Below are positions 18,701-26,731 of a stretch of 42,798 nt of DNA, piece after piece (position 1 is the stretch's first letter; every line of letters starts with the position of its first letter). Source of the DNA: an uncultured Eubacteriales bacterium (GTDB lineage: Bacteria > Bacillota > Clostridia > Oscillospirales > CAG-272); assembly GCA_934476315.1 (NCBI GenBank), contig CAKSNQ010000013.1, forward strand, positions 1 to 42,798, read 5' to 3'. The notes beneath the pieces are model-generated. The model worked only from the letters and a program-made list of their open reading frames with translations. It had not been told where the DNA came from and made no database searches. Position numbers and translations under genes: made by a program.

Positions 18701-19285
18701 CGCGCTCGTGTAGACGTTCTGCCACAACTTGGGCAGGGTCAAAGTACGGGATTCCTTGAACGGAGTCGTGCCGTTGATATAAAATTCACGTTCGATGGAA
18801 GCAGCTTTGCCCTCCACAGGATAGTAGACGATGCGGATGCTGTACAGCCCTTCCTTGACACCCTTGGCGCGGAAGGAAACAGTGCCGCTACCCGGCGTGT
18901 AAAGCGCCTTGACACCGTCATATTCCGTCTCATAAATGCCGACGATCGACGACGCGAGCGTGCTGTTTTGCGTGATCTGCTCCCACTCGTCGTCCGTCAG
19001 ATACCGCAGGGTTGTCCCCTCGGAATCAAGCGAGCCGATCGCGTCCAGCACAACGGTGTCGGTCGCGTTCTCATAGCTTGAAAACTCGCGCATATACTCG
19101 CTGTACGTGATCGAGCCAAGCTCCCGGCGGTAGTCTTCAATCGACTTGTCCGTTACGTTGTTGTTTCCCGTCGCGGACGACGTCGCCGTCAGATCCTGTG
19201 CGCCAACGGCAAAGGTGCCGCCACATGCGAGCAGAAAGAAGCAGAGCAACAAACACGCAACCCTTTGAAGTTTCGTTCTTCTCAT
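15722..19285 (-). CDS. Giant extracellular solute-binding protein with N-terminal carbohydrate-binding-like modules
   Basis: At 1187 residues this is more than twice the usual length of a sugar-binding protein. The N-terminal signal contains a possible lipobox LLAC (Cys21), or cleavage after AVGA. Residues about 50-340 and 345-560 look like two beta-rich modules of the carbohydrate-binding type; the second holds IKIEAEYPSQL, YSIDMRFRQNVLDG and a Tyr-rich stretch. A helical linker covers 570-690. The family-1 binding fold then runs from about 690 (ALTVWVAYGRDQSQVIRNLI) to 1090, with the hinge-proximal LPETQSFPMMFVRVDIL and AAWEYLKWYTG. A helical tail ends the protein. AGGAGG eight bases before the ATG gives the start. 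It is first in the operon, after a 200-nt leader. It would deliver an oligosaccharide to one or both permease pairs. Confidence 0.88.
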   Translation of the reverse strand: MRRTKLQRVACLLLCFFLLACGGTFAVGAQDLTATSSATGNNNVTDKSIEDYRRELGSITYSEYMREFSSYENATDTVVLDAIGSLDSEGTTLRYLTDDEWEQITQNSTLASSIVGIYETEYDGVKALYTPGSGTVSFRAKGVKEGLYSIRIVYYPVEGKAASIEREFYINGTTPFKESRTLTLPKLWQNVYTSAEIRLSTKQNAQELLDAAKTVGVNATSEVRDDGTYMIVNIPDVWTQGVSEYFNTLTKKSAAIRFFTTDKEDNELRPATKQTPEWLVCDLRDNEGQYAESFQYVITPDKNGDVLLTLKGVNEPMAISQIMLIPHDTLPTYDSYINKYKNAPLGESTIKIEAEYPSQLSTNTVYPTEDRASAATSPADTSRTVLNTIGGEKWGTAGQSISYRFRVDKTGLYSIDMRFRQNVLDGLFVSRSLSLYSDGLSEGADGYYNGYPFSEAVQCRFNYSGYWQSTSMNNGTRDEAGNLVNYQFYFVEGVTYTLKLEVSLGTMAPVLDKIQASLNSINDDYLTIMRLTGSSPDAYRDYHFSRVMPTTLADMAAQAKILEQTAEELKAIAGSSSSSVGTIIKIAKLLEKMSDEDEIARNMKTLKSYIGSLGTLLTDAKNQPLQLDYIVIQAPGSKLPTAEPNFLRKIVHEVSAFVRSFLRDYNSMGAMEDASEDALTVWVAYGRDQSQVIRNLITNDFTYNTGIPVDLKLVSGGTLLPSILAGMGPDVYLGLGQGDVINYAIRGALTTLDVDSQGNVREDFAEVTKEFNDAAMLVLGMENSQGDIHYYGLPETQSFPMMFVRVDILAELDIEIPRTWDDIYMAQTILEGNSMEIGLTKDYKMFLYQSGGSLFADGGMRINLDSAKGLKSFETMCNLFTMHSFPYEYNAANRFRTGEMPIVVADYTGMYNQLKVFATEIEGLWTFVPLPGTVDENGNINNSSISSVVADIIVTGSKHEDAAWEYLKWYTGADCQTAYANDMVAIIGDSAKHPTANRTALSSMPWTASEYAEIQKQFENLASIPNYPGSYYIDRYTNFALLAAYNEDADPTTELLSYINTINKEITRKRKEFLLETLEIGQTLAAKRGAQALEALGELNREGGYNDIIAGVTNALADENILVIEDYSRILSEMLKNADADSYTVRVSRQDQETKNGGYKISDLDHDQLIYFAAQCLADAATALRTY

Positions 19286-19491
19286 GTAATATTCCTCCTA
19301 CTGAAGTATCGGCAGGGAGTCAGAAGTCCCTCCCGCCGTTCGGAAACCGCGCGCCGTTGTCATGCGCACAGCGCAGGCGCCGACGACTGCTTTCCGGGAG
19401 CGTGCTCTCCCGAAAACACATTGGCGCAATGCGCGTCAGCAGTCCCGCCAAGCAAGCCGGAACGCTACTTTCCCATCATTTGACGTTTCCT
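19286..19491 (-). other. 200-nt leader of the sugar operon
   Basis: Between the promoter and the first start codon there are about 200 nt without a gene. They hold a perfect hairpin CGGGAG-N6-CTCCCG (19395-19412) and a GGGAG/CTCCC stem close to the ribosome binding site. No T-run follows either, so I see no attenuator. The length leaves room for post-transcriptional control. Confidence 0.5.
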
Positions 19492-19520
19492 ATCATACCA
19501 CAAGCCCCCTCTTCTGTCAA
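19492..19520 (-). promoter_or_regulatory. Promoter of the sugar transport operon
   Basis: On the minus strand TTGACA (19515-19520) and TATGAT (19492-19497) are 17 bp apart. No obvious operator dyad overlaps it. Confidence 0.8.
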
Positions 19521-19599
19521 TAGACCTCGCCTGCCCCGTTTCGCCATCCGAAAGGCGGTTGGGGGGCAAAAATCCGGCATATCCCCGGCAAGGTAGGCG

Positions 19600-20309
19600 C
19601 GAGAATCTACACAATAAATGTGCACAAACACCAAAAGTAATTAAAAATTACTTACACAGCATTAAAAGCCCATAAAAATGCGTTTTTTGAGAGAAAATAT
19701 CGGGAGTTCTGCGGTTTTCATTGCAATTTTGATTTTTGAGTAATTACATATTACCAGTTGCACCAAAAATAAGTTGCGCACGCAACGAATTGAGCAATCT
19801 TGACCATGAACATTTTGCACAATTTTGAGATCAAAATTTCTACACATGGAAAACCGATTTTTTCGTGAAACCATCGCCTCACCGTCACGAAAATTCCAAG
19901 GCGCGTTCGTTTTTCCCACATTATACCATTTAAAGAATACTCTCCCACAAATTATTTTTATGCCCAATCGAGGCGAGTCCGGCAAAGACAGTCGCCTACC
20001 GATACCCTCATCTGTGCGAACGCACAAGACCGGTATTACAAAGCACCGATCCCCCCGACACATACGATGAGCCGTTAACCCACAGGGGCGTCCGGAGGTG
20101 TGTGGCGTCATTTTACCGACAGTCGCGCGTACCCAAAGACCTTTTTGGCGACCGGGACGTACGAAAACAATCCGCGTCTTAAGTGCGATGGAGCAAGCGG
20201 CAGACGACTGCTGTGCCCCGCCCTTCCCTTTTTGTTTCTTTCCGCTTTTTCCGTTCCGCGCTCTCACCTTTCTTCCCCGCCGATTCGTCATCAACATCGC
20301 GTGCGACCC
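19600..20309. other. Gene-free region with an AT-rich, palindrome-rich island
   Basis: About 19615-19970 is much richer in A and T than the rest of the window. It holds several perfect short dyads: AAGTAATT-AAA-AATTACTT (19635-19653), GTTGCG-CA-CGCAAC (19773-19786), AATTTTGA-GA-TCAAAATT (19821-19838) and TTTTCGTGA/TCACGAAAA (about 19860-19896). On the minus strand an extended -10 (TGG-TATAAT, 19920-19928) could start a transcript running through the island towards the first dyad, which is followed by TTTT. Open frames on either strand look non-coding. From about 19980 to 20309 I see nothing specific. Confidence 0.5.
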
Positions 20310-20338
20310 TTGACAGCCGTAACGAGTCGTGATATAAT
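20310..20338 (+). promoter_or_regulatory. Sigma-70-type promoter of hisS
   Basis: TTGACA (20310-20315) and TATAAT (20333-20338) are both perfect, with a 17-bp spacer. Confidence 0.9.
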
Positions 20339-20340
20339 AA

Positions 20341-20565
20341 GCACGGAATTTTTGCCGTGCAAGCCCCACCACGGTGCGAGCACCTCAGATAGCAACGCGT
20401 GCCACGTTACTCTCCCCGTTCCGTCGCAATACGCCAACGCGGGTTGCCCAGACACATCGGAGCACGAAACAGCGTGCCCCCCTCGCCCCATCGGCAGTCT
20501 CTTGTCCCGCGCACTTCTCTGTCAGAAAGGAGGCTTTCGCCCAGGCGAAAGCCACGGTTCAATCT
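20341..20565 (+). promoter_or_regulatory. Structured 5' leader of hisS with a hairpin between SD and start codon
   Basis: The leader is about 220 nt. It opens with GCACGG-N8-CCGTGC (20341-20360). The Shine-Dalgarno AAAGGAGG lies at 20526-20533, 32 bases before the ATG, which is too far for normal initiation. The gap is filled by a perfect hairpin GGCTTTCGCC-CA-GGCGAAAGCC (20532-20553) that, if folded, brings the two elements close. I do not find the T-box consensus (AGGGTGGNACCGCG), so this is not an obvious T-box leader. Confidence 0.6.
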
Positions 20566-21948
20566 ATGAAAGAAACAGCAACGCTGATTCAACCCCGCAC
20601 CCTGCCCGGCTTCATGGAGCTTGCCCCCCGGGATCAACTGGTATTCGAGCACATGCGTCGCACGCTGGAGGAGGTCTATCAGCTGTACGGCTTCTTCCCG
20701 CTGGACACACCGGTGCTGGAATACTCCGACATTCTGCTCGCCAAGGCGGGCGGCGAGACCGAAAAGCAGATTTATCGTTTCCAGAAAGGCGACACGGATC
20801 TGACCATGCGCTTCGACCTGACCGTCCCGCTGGCAAAATACGTGGCAAAAAATGCGGGCGAGCTGGTGTTCCCGTTCCGTCGGTATCAGATCGGCAAGGT
20901 CTATCGCGGGGAGCGGGCGCAAAGAGGACGCTTCCGCGAGTTTTATCAATCGGACATCGACATCATCGGCGACGGCTCGCTGAGCATTGAAAACGACGCC
21001 GAAATTCCCTCCGTCATCTACACGCTGTTCCGTCGGCTGGGGCTGGAGGATTTCACCATCCGCGTCAACAACCGCAAGGTGCTGTCCGGCTTTTTCGATC
21101 GCCTCGGACTGGGGAAGATGACCGGGGACATTCTGCGGACAGTGGACAAAATTGACAAAATCGGCGCGAACAATGTAAAGAAGGAGCTGACTGAAACCTT
21201 TGGCGTAGCACAGGACGCGACTGAGAAAATTCTCGCTTTCATCGGTCTGCACGGAAAGAATGAGGACATCATCCGGAGTCTGCGTGCCATCGCGGAAGGG
21301 TCGCCGATGTTTTCGGAGGGGGTCGAGGAGTTGGATCATGTCTGCCGCTCCATCGTGGCGTTCGGCGTTCCCGAGGAAAACTTCCGGATCGATCTGTCGA
21401 TTGCGCGCGGACTGGATTATTACACGGGAACCGTTTACGAGACGACCTTTAACCGCCACCCGGAGATCGGAAGCATCTGCTCCGGCGGACGTTACGACAA
21501 CCTTGCCGGATTTTACACCGATCGCAAATTGCCGGGCGTCGGCATTTCCATCGGGTTGACCCGCCTGTTCTTCATCCTCAACGAGAAGAACTACCTCGAC
21601 CGCACCAACAACGCACCGGCACACGTTCTGATTCTTCCGATGACGGACGACCTGTCCCCTGCGATCCGCACCGCGACCGTGCTGCGCGATGCGGGAATCC
21701 GCACGCAAATTTACACGGAAAACAAGAAGTTCAAGGCAAAAATCGGTTATGCGGACAAGTTGGGCGTGCCTTTTGCGCTCATTCTCGGCGAAGATGAAAT
21801 TGCCGTCGGCACGGTCACGCTCAAGGACATGACTACCGGGGAACAGTTCACCGAGCCGCTTGCGGATGCGCTGACAAGAATCCGCCGCGTGGCGGAGGAG
21901 GCGGCGAATGCCCCCGTCATCCGCATTGATTCGTCTGTTGACCGTTGA
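20566..21948 (+). CDS. hisS: Histidine-tRNA ligase
   Basis: Class II synthetase of 460 residues that charges tRNA-His. Motif 1 is near YGFFPLDTPVLEYSD and motif 2 near YQIGKVYRGERAQRGRFREF. The histidine-specific signatures are LDYYTGTVYE and SICSGGRYDNLAG. The anticodon-binding domain covers about 350-450. The frame is open further upstream to 20374, but homologues start near TLIQPRTLPGFMELAP and there is no other in-frame start close to the ribosome binding site, so I use the ATG at 20566. The last five codons and the stop lie inside a GTTGACC tandem repeat, so the C-terminal SSVDR is repeat-encoded. Neither hisZ nor aspS adjoins it. Confidence 0.95.
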   Translation: MKETATLIQPRTLPGFMELAPRDQLVFEHMRRTLEEVYQLYGFFPLDTPVLEYSDILLAKAGGETEKQIYRFQKGDTDLTMRFDLTVPLAKYVAKNAGELVFPFRRYQIGKVYRGERAQRGRFREFYQSDIDIIGDGSLSIENDAEIPSVIYTLFRRLGLEDFTIRVNNRKVLSGFFDRLGLGKMTGDILRTVDKIDKIGANNVKKELTETFGVAQDATEKILAFIGLHGKNEDIIRSLRAIAEGSPMFSEGVEELDHVCRSIVAFGVPEENFRIDLSIARGLDYYTGTVYETTFNRHPEIGSICSGGRYDNLAGFYTDRKLPGVGISIGLTRLFFILNEKNYLDRTNNAPAHVLILPMTDDLSPAIRTATVLRDAGIRTQIYTENKKFKAKIGYADKLGVPFALILGEDEIAVGTVTLKDMTTGEQFTEPLADALTRIRRVAEEAANAPVIRIDSSVDR

Positions 21949-21985
21949 CCGTTGACCGTTGACCGTTGACTATTGACCTTTGACC
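21937..21985. repeat. Tandem 7-bp repeat (GTTGACC), seven units
   Basis: Four exact GTTGACC units are followed by GTTGACT, ATTGACC and TTTGACC, giving seven units in 49 bp. The array starts within the last codons of hisS and continues past its stop. Degenerate copies (for example CGACCGTTGACC near 22050) trail for another 100 bp. It is too short in period to be a CRISPR array. Confidence 0.85.
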
Positions 21986-22183
21986 ACGACCGCTGGTCGG
22001 TAGTTGGTGGCTGTCCGATGTTAGTTTTTGGTTGTTGGTCGTTAGCCGATCGACCGTTGACCATCTTGTATTAGTTGTCAGCCGGCGGCCGATGGCTGTT
22101 AGTAGCTACCGTTGGCTGTCGGCGCGACCGACGCGCTCAAACATGCAGATCGGCAGGATCATGCGCCAAACAGCATTAAAGGA

Positions 22184-22222
22184 GAGGGACAGTTAAAAAC
22201 GCAATGTTTTTAACTGTCCCTC
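22184..22222. other. Perfect 17-bp hairpin downstream of hisS
   Basis: GAGGGACAGTTAAAAAC (22184-22200) and its exact complement (22206-22222) flank the loop GCAAT. The T-rich side is within the stem, and no T-run follows on the plus strand (CGAAAATATAGG). It could still end hisS transcription. The GAGGGACAG start also occurs in the repeat at 35371. Confidence 0.65.
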
Positions 22223-22707
22223 GAAAATATAGGCTGAATAGGCGACGATCATATTGTCATTTCAGTCCGCGGCAGAGTAAAACGTTCAGCCGTAAAGTCA
22301 CATATATCTCCGGTTTTCAGAATCGGCGGCTCATGGTCGCCGATTCTGAGGGGGCTTTCGCGCAAAGCGTGACAGCCCCTTTCCATTATCGGTGTGGTAT
22401 TCAATGGCAGAGAGAACGCCCAAATCCCGCGCAAAGAAAATCACGCGGCAATCCACCGATAATCGGCAAAGTAAATAAAGGGGCCGGGAAGCGCACCACT
22501 GCAAAGGCGCAGAAACGTGCGGGCAGGTTCGCCCGCCGTCCGCGGGACGGCAATGCCAGACGCCACATCCCGGCGCAGAGAACTGTTTCCGTTTCTCGTT
22601 TCCGTCCGGTCATGCCGGCCGCGTTCAATCACGTTTCGCTCAATCGCGTTCAATCGTGCTCGGGCGCGGTTTCATTGCGGCATCTCCACGGCGTCATTAC
22701 GACGTCA
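22223..22707. other. Gene-free stretch with two tandem hairpins
   Basis: At 22318-22348 there is a perfect 11-bp hairpin (CAGAATCGGCG with CGCCGATTCTG). It is directly followed by AGGGGGCT/AGCCCCTT (22349-22381), whose plus reading ends in CCCCTTTCC. A 61-codon minus-strand frame (22249-22434) overlaps both, has no clear ribosome binding site and is probably not a gene. From 22620 to 22725 there are near-tandem 9-11-bp repeats (CGTTCAATC, ACGTCATTAC) next to the acetyltransferase stop. I see nothing else. Confidence 0.5.
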
Positions 22708-23340
22708 TTACGGTTCGATCACGGAACAGTCCCCCAAAATTTCCGGCTTGCCTCGCATGGAATCCGCCTCCGTCAACGTGCGGATTACACGGCACGGGTT
22801 CCCCGCCGCGAAGCATCCCGCGGGAATGGAATGGGTGACGACGCTTCCCGCGCCGATCACGCACCCCTCACCGATGGTAACGCCGGGAAGAATAGTAACG
22901 CCGGCGCAAATCCAGCAACGATTCCCGACGTGCACGGGACGGGCGTAGCAAAGACGACGGGCGGTTCCGTCCGGGCACCGCAGAGCTTTTCTTTCGTTCG
23001 CCAGCATCGGATGAAGCGGCGTTACAATGGTGACATTGGGACCGAAATCGCAATCCTCGCCGATCTCCACCTCGCCGTCGTCCTGACAGGTAAAATTAAA
23101 ATTGATAAAGGTATTTTTGCCGATTTTTGTATTCCGACCGTAATGAAACGTGATCGGTCCCTGCAAATACACGTTTTCATTCAGTTCGCCGAGAATTTCG
23201 CGCAATATTTCCCGGCGCGCCTCCGGTTGCTCATCGGTCAGCGCGTTGTATCTCTGATTGAGTGCATGCGTCCGCCGCTTGATCTCAACCCTCCACGGCT
23301 CAGCCGGAGAAAACATGATTCCCTTTCCGTCTTGCAACAT
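22708..23340 (-). CDS. Hexapeptide-repeat O-acetyltransferase (maltose/galactoside acetyltransferase family)
   Basis: A 210-residue left-handed beta-helix acyltransferase. Family features are the helical N-terminus (about 10-50, with YNALTDEQPEARREILREIL), the substrate loop FNFTCQDDGEVEIGEDCDFG, the catalytic His in TPLHPM (near residue 108), and hexapeptide turns such as VGNRCWICAGVTILPGVTIG and GCVIGAGSVVTHSIPAG. These enzymes move acetyl from acetyl-CoA to sugar hydroxyls; the natural acceptor is unknown. GGAG seven bases before the ATG at 23340 sets the start; twelve further codons upstream are open but unlikely. It stands alone between hisS and recX, flanked on both sides by short tandem repeats. 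Confidence 0.9.
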   Translation of the reverse strand: MLQDGKGIMFSPAEPWRVEIKRRTHALNQRYNALTDEQPEARREILREILGELNENVYLQGPITFHYGRNTKIGKNTFINFNFTCQDDGEVEIGEDCDFGPNVTIVTPLHPMLANERKALRCPDGTARRLCYARPVHVGNRCWICAGVTILPGVTIGEGCVIGAGSVVTHSIPAGCFAAGNPCRVIRTLTEADSMRGKPEILGDCSVIEP

Positions 23341-23409
23341 AACATCACTCCGTTCCGCCGCCGTGTGACGGCACAAACAGCAATAAATTTCAGTCGACGT
23401 CTATCGTTT

Positions 23410-23509
23410 GTCCGACTATCCGACTATCCGACCAATCGACAATTCGACTATGCAGTCAACGTTCATCGGTCATCGGTCATCGGTCATCGTTCATCGGTCA
23501 GCGGTCAGC
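23410..23509. repeat. Two adjacent short tandem repeats (8-bp and 7-bp units)
   Basis: From 23410 to 23457 there are six 8-bp units of the type ATCCGACT with growing decay. From 23461 to 23509 there are seven 7-bp units of the type GGTCATC/GGTCAGC. The latter is the reverse complement of the hisS repeat with one base changed, so on the coding sense of recX it reads GATGACC. The flank to 23610 forms an imperfect inverted repeat (GGTCAGCGGTCAGCG with CGCTGACGCTGACC, 23496-23552). Confidence 0.8.
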
Positions 23510-23610
23510 GGCTGACGCTGTGCCCCCGAGAACAGTCGCTGACGCTGACCGACCGTCACCGTGCGTTTGGCTCGCCGCGCCACCGTATCACCTTTATCGT
23601 GTTCCGCGTG

Positions 23611-24492
23611 TCACCGGGCGGAGCCAGAATTTTCCTCGTGACCCCACGCGTTTTTCATGGCATAGCGAATCTGCGACATTTCGTAGCCGTAGCGAATCAG
23701 AAATGCCGTCAGCTTTTTGCGTTCAGCGGCGTCCGCAGGCGGGTTTGCCATATAGCGCGCCGCAACCTCCGCGCACCGATCGTCAAAATCGGCGGGATCA
23801 AACTGCTCCATCGCCTCGCGGACGGCGCCGGACAGGTAGCCGCGCATGCGAAGATGCTGCTCAATCCGACGGGCGCCCCACCCTTTCCGGGCGGCGCGCT
23901 CCGCCTCACGGCAAACATCCTCGTTCTCGCGGATATATCCCTTTTCCGCCAGAATTTCCGCCGCGCGGTGGGAGATTTCATCCCCGAAGCCGCGGCTTCG
24001 CAGTTTTTGCTGCAACATTCGCCGCGAGTTGGTCCCGCAAGCGAGAATCGACACGCCGCGTCCGACGGCAAGCGACAGTTGCTCCGCTTGCTCCAGCTCA
24101 CACAGCGCTTCCTGCGAAATTTCTCCTGTGCGGAGCTGCAGGGTGTCGGACAGCGACGTCAGCAGTACCAGCGTTCTCTTCTCCGACAGGTCACGTACCT
24201 CATCCATCAACTCGACAGTCACGCACAGTCGCTCCCCTGCGTCCTTGGCGCACAGGGAACGAATATAGATATGCAGATCGCCGACGGGCACCGTATCGTC
24301 CGGAAGTCGGTTGAGCGACGGGAAATCAGCGCCGTTTTCCTGCGCCATCCCATACTCCGCCTCTCGTTCTGCCTCCGCCGCCGGCTCCTCCCCATGCGAT
24401 TGCTCTCGCACTGACGTACGCGCCGGGCGATCGTTCTCTCCGTACGCGCGGCAAACTGCGCGCACGTCGTCAACATTGCGGATTACTCTCAT
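23611..24492 (-). CDS. recX: RecX regulatory protein with an N-terminal insertion
   Basis: RecX binds the RecA filament and limits its activity. The 293-residue protein is longer than most. The RecX three-helix repeats lie in the C-terminal half: MLQQKLRSRGFGDEISHRAA, KGWGARRIEQHLRMRGYLSG and ERKKLTAFLIRYGYEMSQIR. The N-terminus has a hydrophilic insertion rich in Glu/Arg/Ala at about 20-55, followed by a conserved region (PVGDLHIYIRSLCAKDAGE) seen in the longer clostridial RecX. It starts 15 bp after recA and is presumably transcribed with it. No clear terminator follows, only the short tandem repeats. Confidence 0.88.
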   Translation of the reverse strand: MRVIRNVDDVRAVCRAYGENDRPARTSVREQSHGEEPAAEAEREAEYGMAQENGADFPSLNRLPDDTVPVGDLHIYIRSLCAKDAGERLCVTVELMDEVRDLSEKRTLVLLTSLSDTLQLRTGEISQEALCELEQAEQLSLAVGRGVSILACGTNSRRMLQQKLRSRGFGDEISHRAAEILAEKGYIRENEDVCREAERAARKGWGARRIEQHLRMRGYLSGAVREAMEQFDPADFDDRCAEVAARYMANPPADAAERKKLTAFLIRYGYEMSQIRYAMKNAWGHEENSGSAR

Positions 24493-24507
24493 TGGTCTGC
24501 TCTGTCC

Positions 24508-25647
<1,140 letters not shown>

Positions 25648-25692
25648 CTGTGTGCCCAACCTTTCCTGCGAAGTTTTCCGTTCTTTGCCCCC

Positions 25693-25721
25693 ATTATACA
25701 CGATTGCCCCGTCTGTGTCAA
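25693..25721 (-). promoter_or_regulatory. Sigma-70-type promoter of recA-recX
   Basis: On the minus strand TTGACA (25716-25721) and TATAAT (25693-25698) are perfect and 17 bp apart. It is divergent from the DUF6062 promoter about 150 bp away. Confidence 0.88.
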
Positions 25722-25850
25722 GAGATTTTTTCTATTTTCGGAAAATATTTTTTGTAAATTTCGATTTGGCGTGAAATTGCTTCAAAAATAATTCCGATTG
25801 CGGAACGCAAGACATTTTTCGGCAAAAGCAGAATATTTACAAACTTTCCC

Positions 25851-25879
25851 TTGCATCGCGGCGATATTTATTATATAAT
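25851..25879 (+). promoter_or_regulatory. Promoter of the DUF6062-mnmM-vanY genes
   Basis: TTGCAT (25851-25856) and TATAAT (25874-25879) with a 17-bp spacer. The leader is about 30 nt, with GGAGG before the ATG at 25914. Confidence 0.8.
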
Positions 25880-25913
25880 GTTGGTGTTCGATTTCCCGCA
25901 GGAGGTTTTTTCG

Positions 25914-26633
25914 ATGGAACAGATCTACACCATTCCGGTGAACGAGGCTTTTGAGGCGTCGCGCGACAACCCGACTTGCGGTTGCCCGCTGTGTGCGCTG
26001 TACAACACGCTGGAGGACGACGAGCTGTCTCTCATCCTCGGCGCCTCCATGATGGAGCCGGACATCCGCATCAAAACCAATAAAAGCGGGTTTTGCCGCA
26101 CACACTATGATATGATGTTCGTCCGCAAGAACCGCCTCGGCATGGCGTTGACGCTGGAGAGCCACCTGGACGAGCTGCGCGGAGAAATCGCCGAAAGCTC
26201 CCTGCCCCTCATGCCGGCGCGGGGGGACAAGCCCGTCAAGCGCATCGGCGCGCTGGAGGAGAGCTGTTACGTCTGCACCCGCATCGCGCACAACTTTGAC
26301 CGCATGATCGACACGGCGGTCTATCTCTGGGACAGCGACGAGGACTTCCGGGCGAAATTCCGCGCCCAGCCCTACTTCTGCCTGCCGCATTACCGCCGCC
26401 TGCTCGCCGCCGGCGCCGCCCGCTTTGCCAAGAAAAAGCAGGTGGACTTCGCCGCCGACGCCGCCGGGGTGGTTCTCCCGTATTTCGACAAGCTGCGGGG
26501 GGACATCAGCTGGTTCTGCAAAAAGTTTGACTACCGCTATGACGATGAGCCCTGGCACGATTCCAAGGACGCGGTGGAGCGCGCCATCCGTTTTCTGCGC
26601 TCCGATCTCCACCGCGAGCCGAGCAAAAAATAA
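25914..26633 (+). CDS. DUF6062 family protein with duplicated Cys/His module
   Basis: A 239-residue soluble protein of unknown function; the family is recognised from memory of the start (MEQIYTIPVNEAF) and the Cys pattern. Two modules have near-identical geometry: CPLC (Cys24, Cys27) with FCRTHY (Cys61, His64), and CYVC (Cys118, Cys121) with FCLPHY (Cys156, His159). The second Cys to the third is 34 residues in one and 35 in the other. This suggests two zinc sites of the CxxC/CxxH type made by internal duplication. GGAGG precedes the ATG; an earlier in-frame start overlaps the promoter. It is divergent from recA and probably first in an operon with mnmM. Confidence 0.82.
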   Translation: MEQIYTIPVNEAFEASRDNPTCGCPLCALYNTLEDDELSLILGASMMEPDIRIKTNKSGFCRTHYDMMFVRKNRLGMALTLESHLDELRGEIAESSLPLMPARGDKPVKRIGALEESCYVCTRIAHNFDRMIDTAVYLWDSDEDFRAKFRAQPYFCLPHYRRLLAAGAARFAKKKQVDFAADAAGVVLPYFDKLRGDISWFCKKFDYRYDDEPWHDSKDAVERAIRFLRSDLHREPSKK

Positions 26634-26731
26634 CCTGACCGCGGCTTTATTTTGCGCTCACAAAGCGCACCCGCGTACCCCAAAGGCACGAGAAAGGACG
26701 CCTCCGCCGGAGCGGAGCGATACACAGCGAT

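Noticed and set aside
19662..20372. A 236-codon minus-strand frame upstream of the sugar operon
   Set aside because: It crosses the hisS promoter and the AT-rich island, changes composition midway and has no ribosome binding site.
20341..20565. T-box riboswitch before hisS
   Set aside because: The leader length would fit, but the T-box consensus and a terminator/antiterminator pair are not found.
21937..23509. CRISPR array
   Set aside because: The repeat unit is only 7-8 bp and there are no spacers or cas genes.
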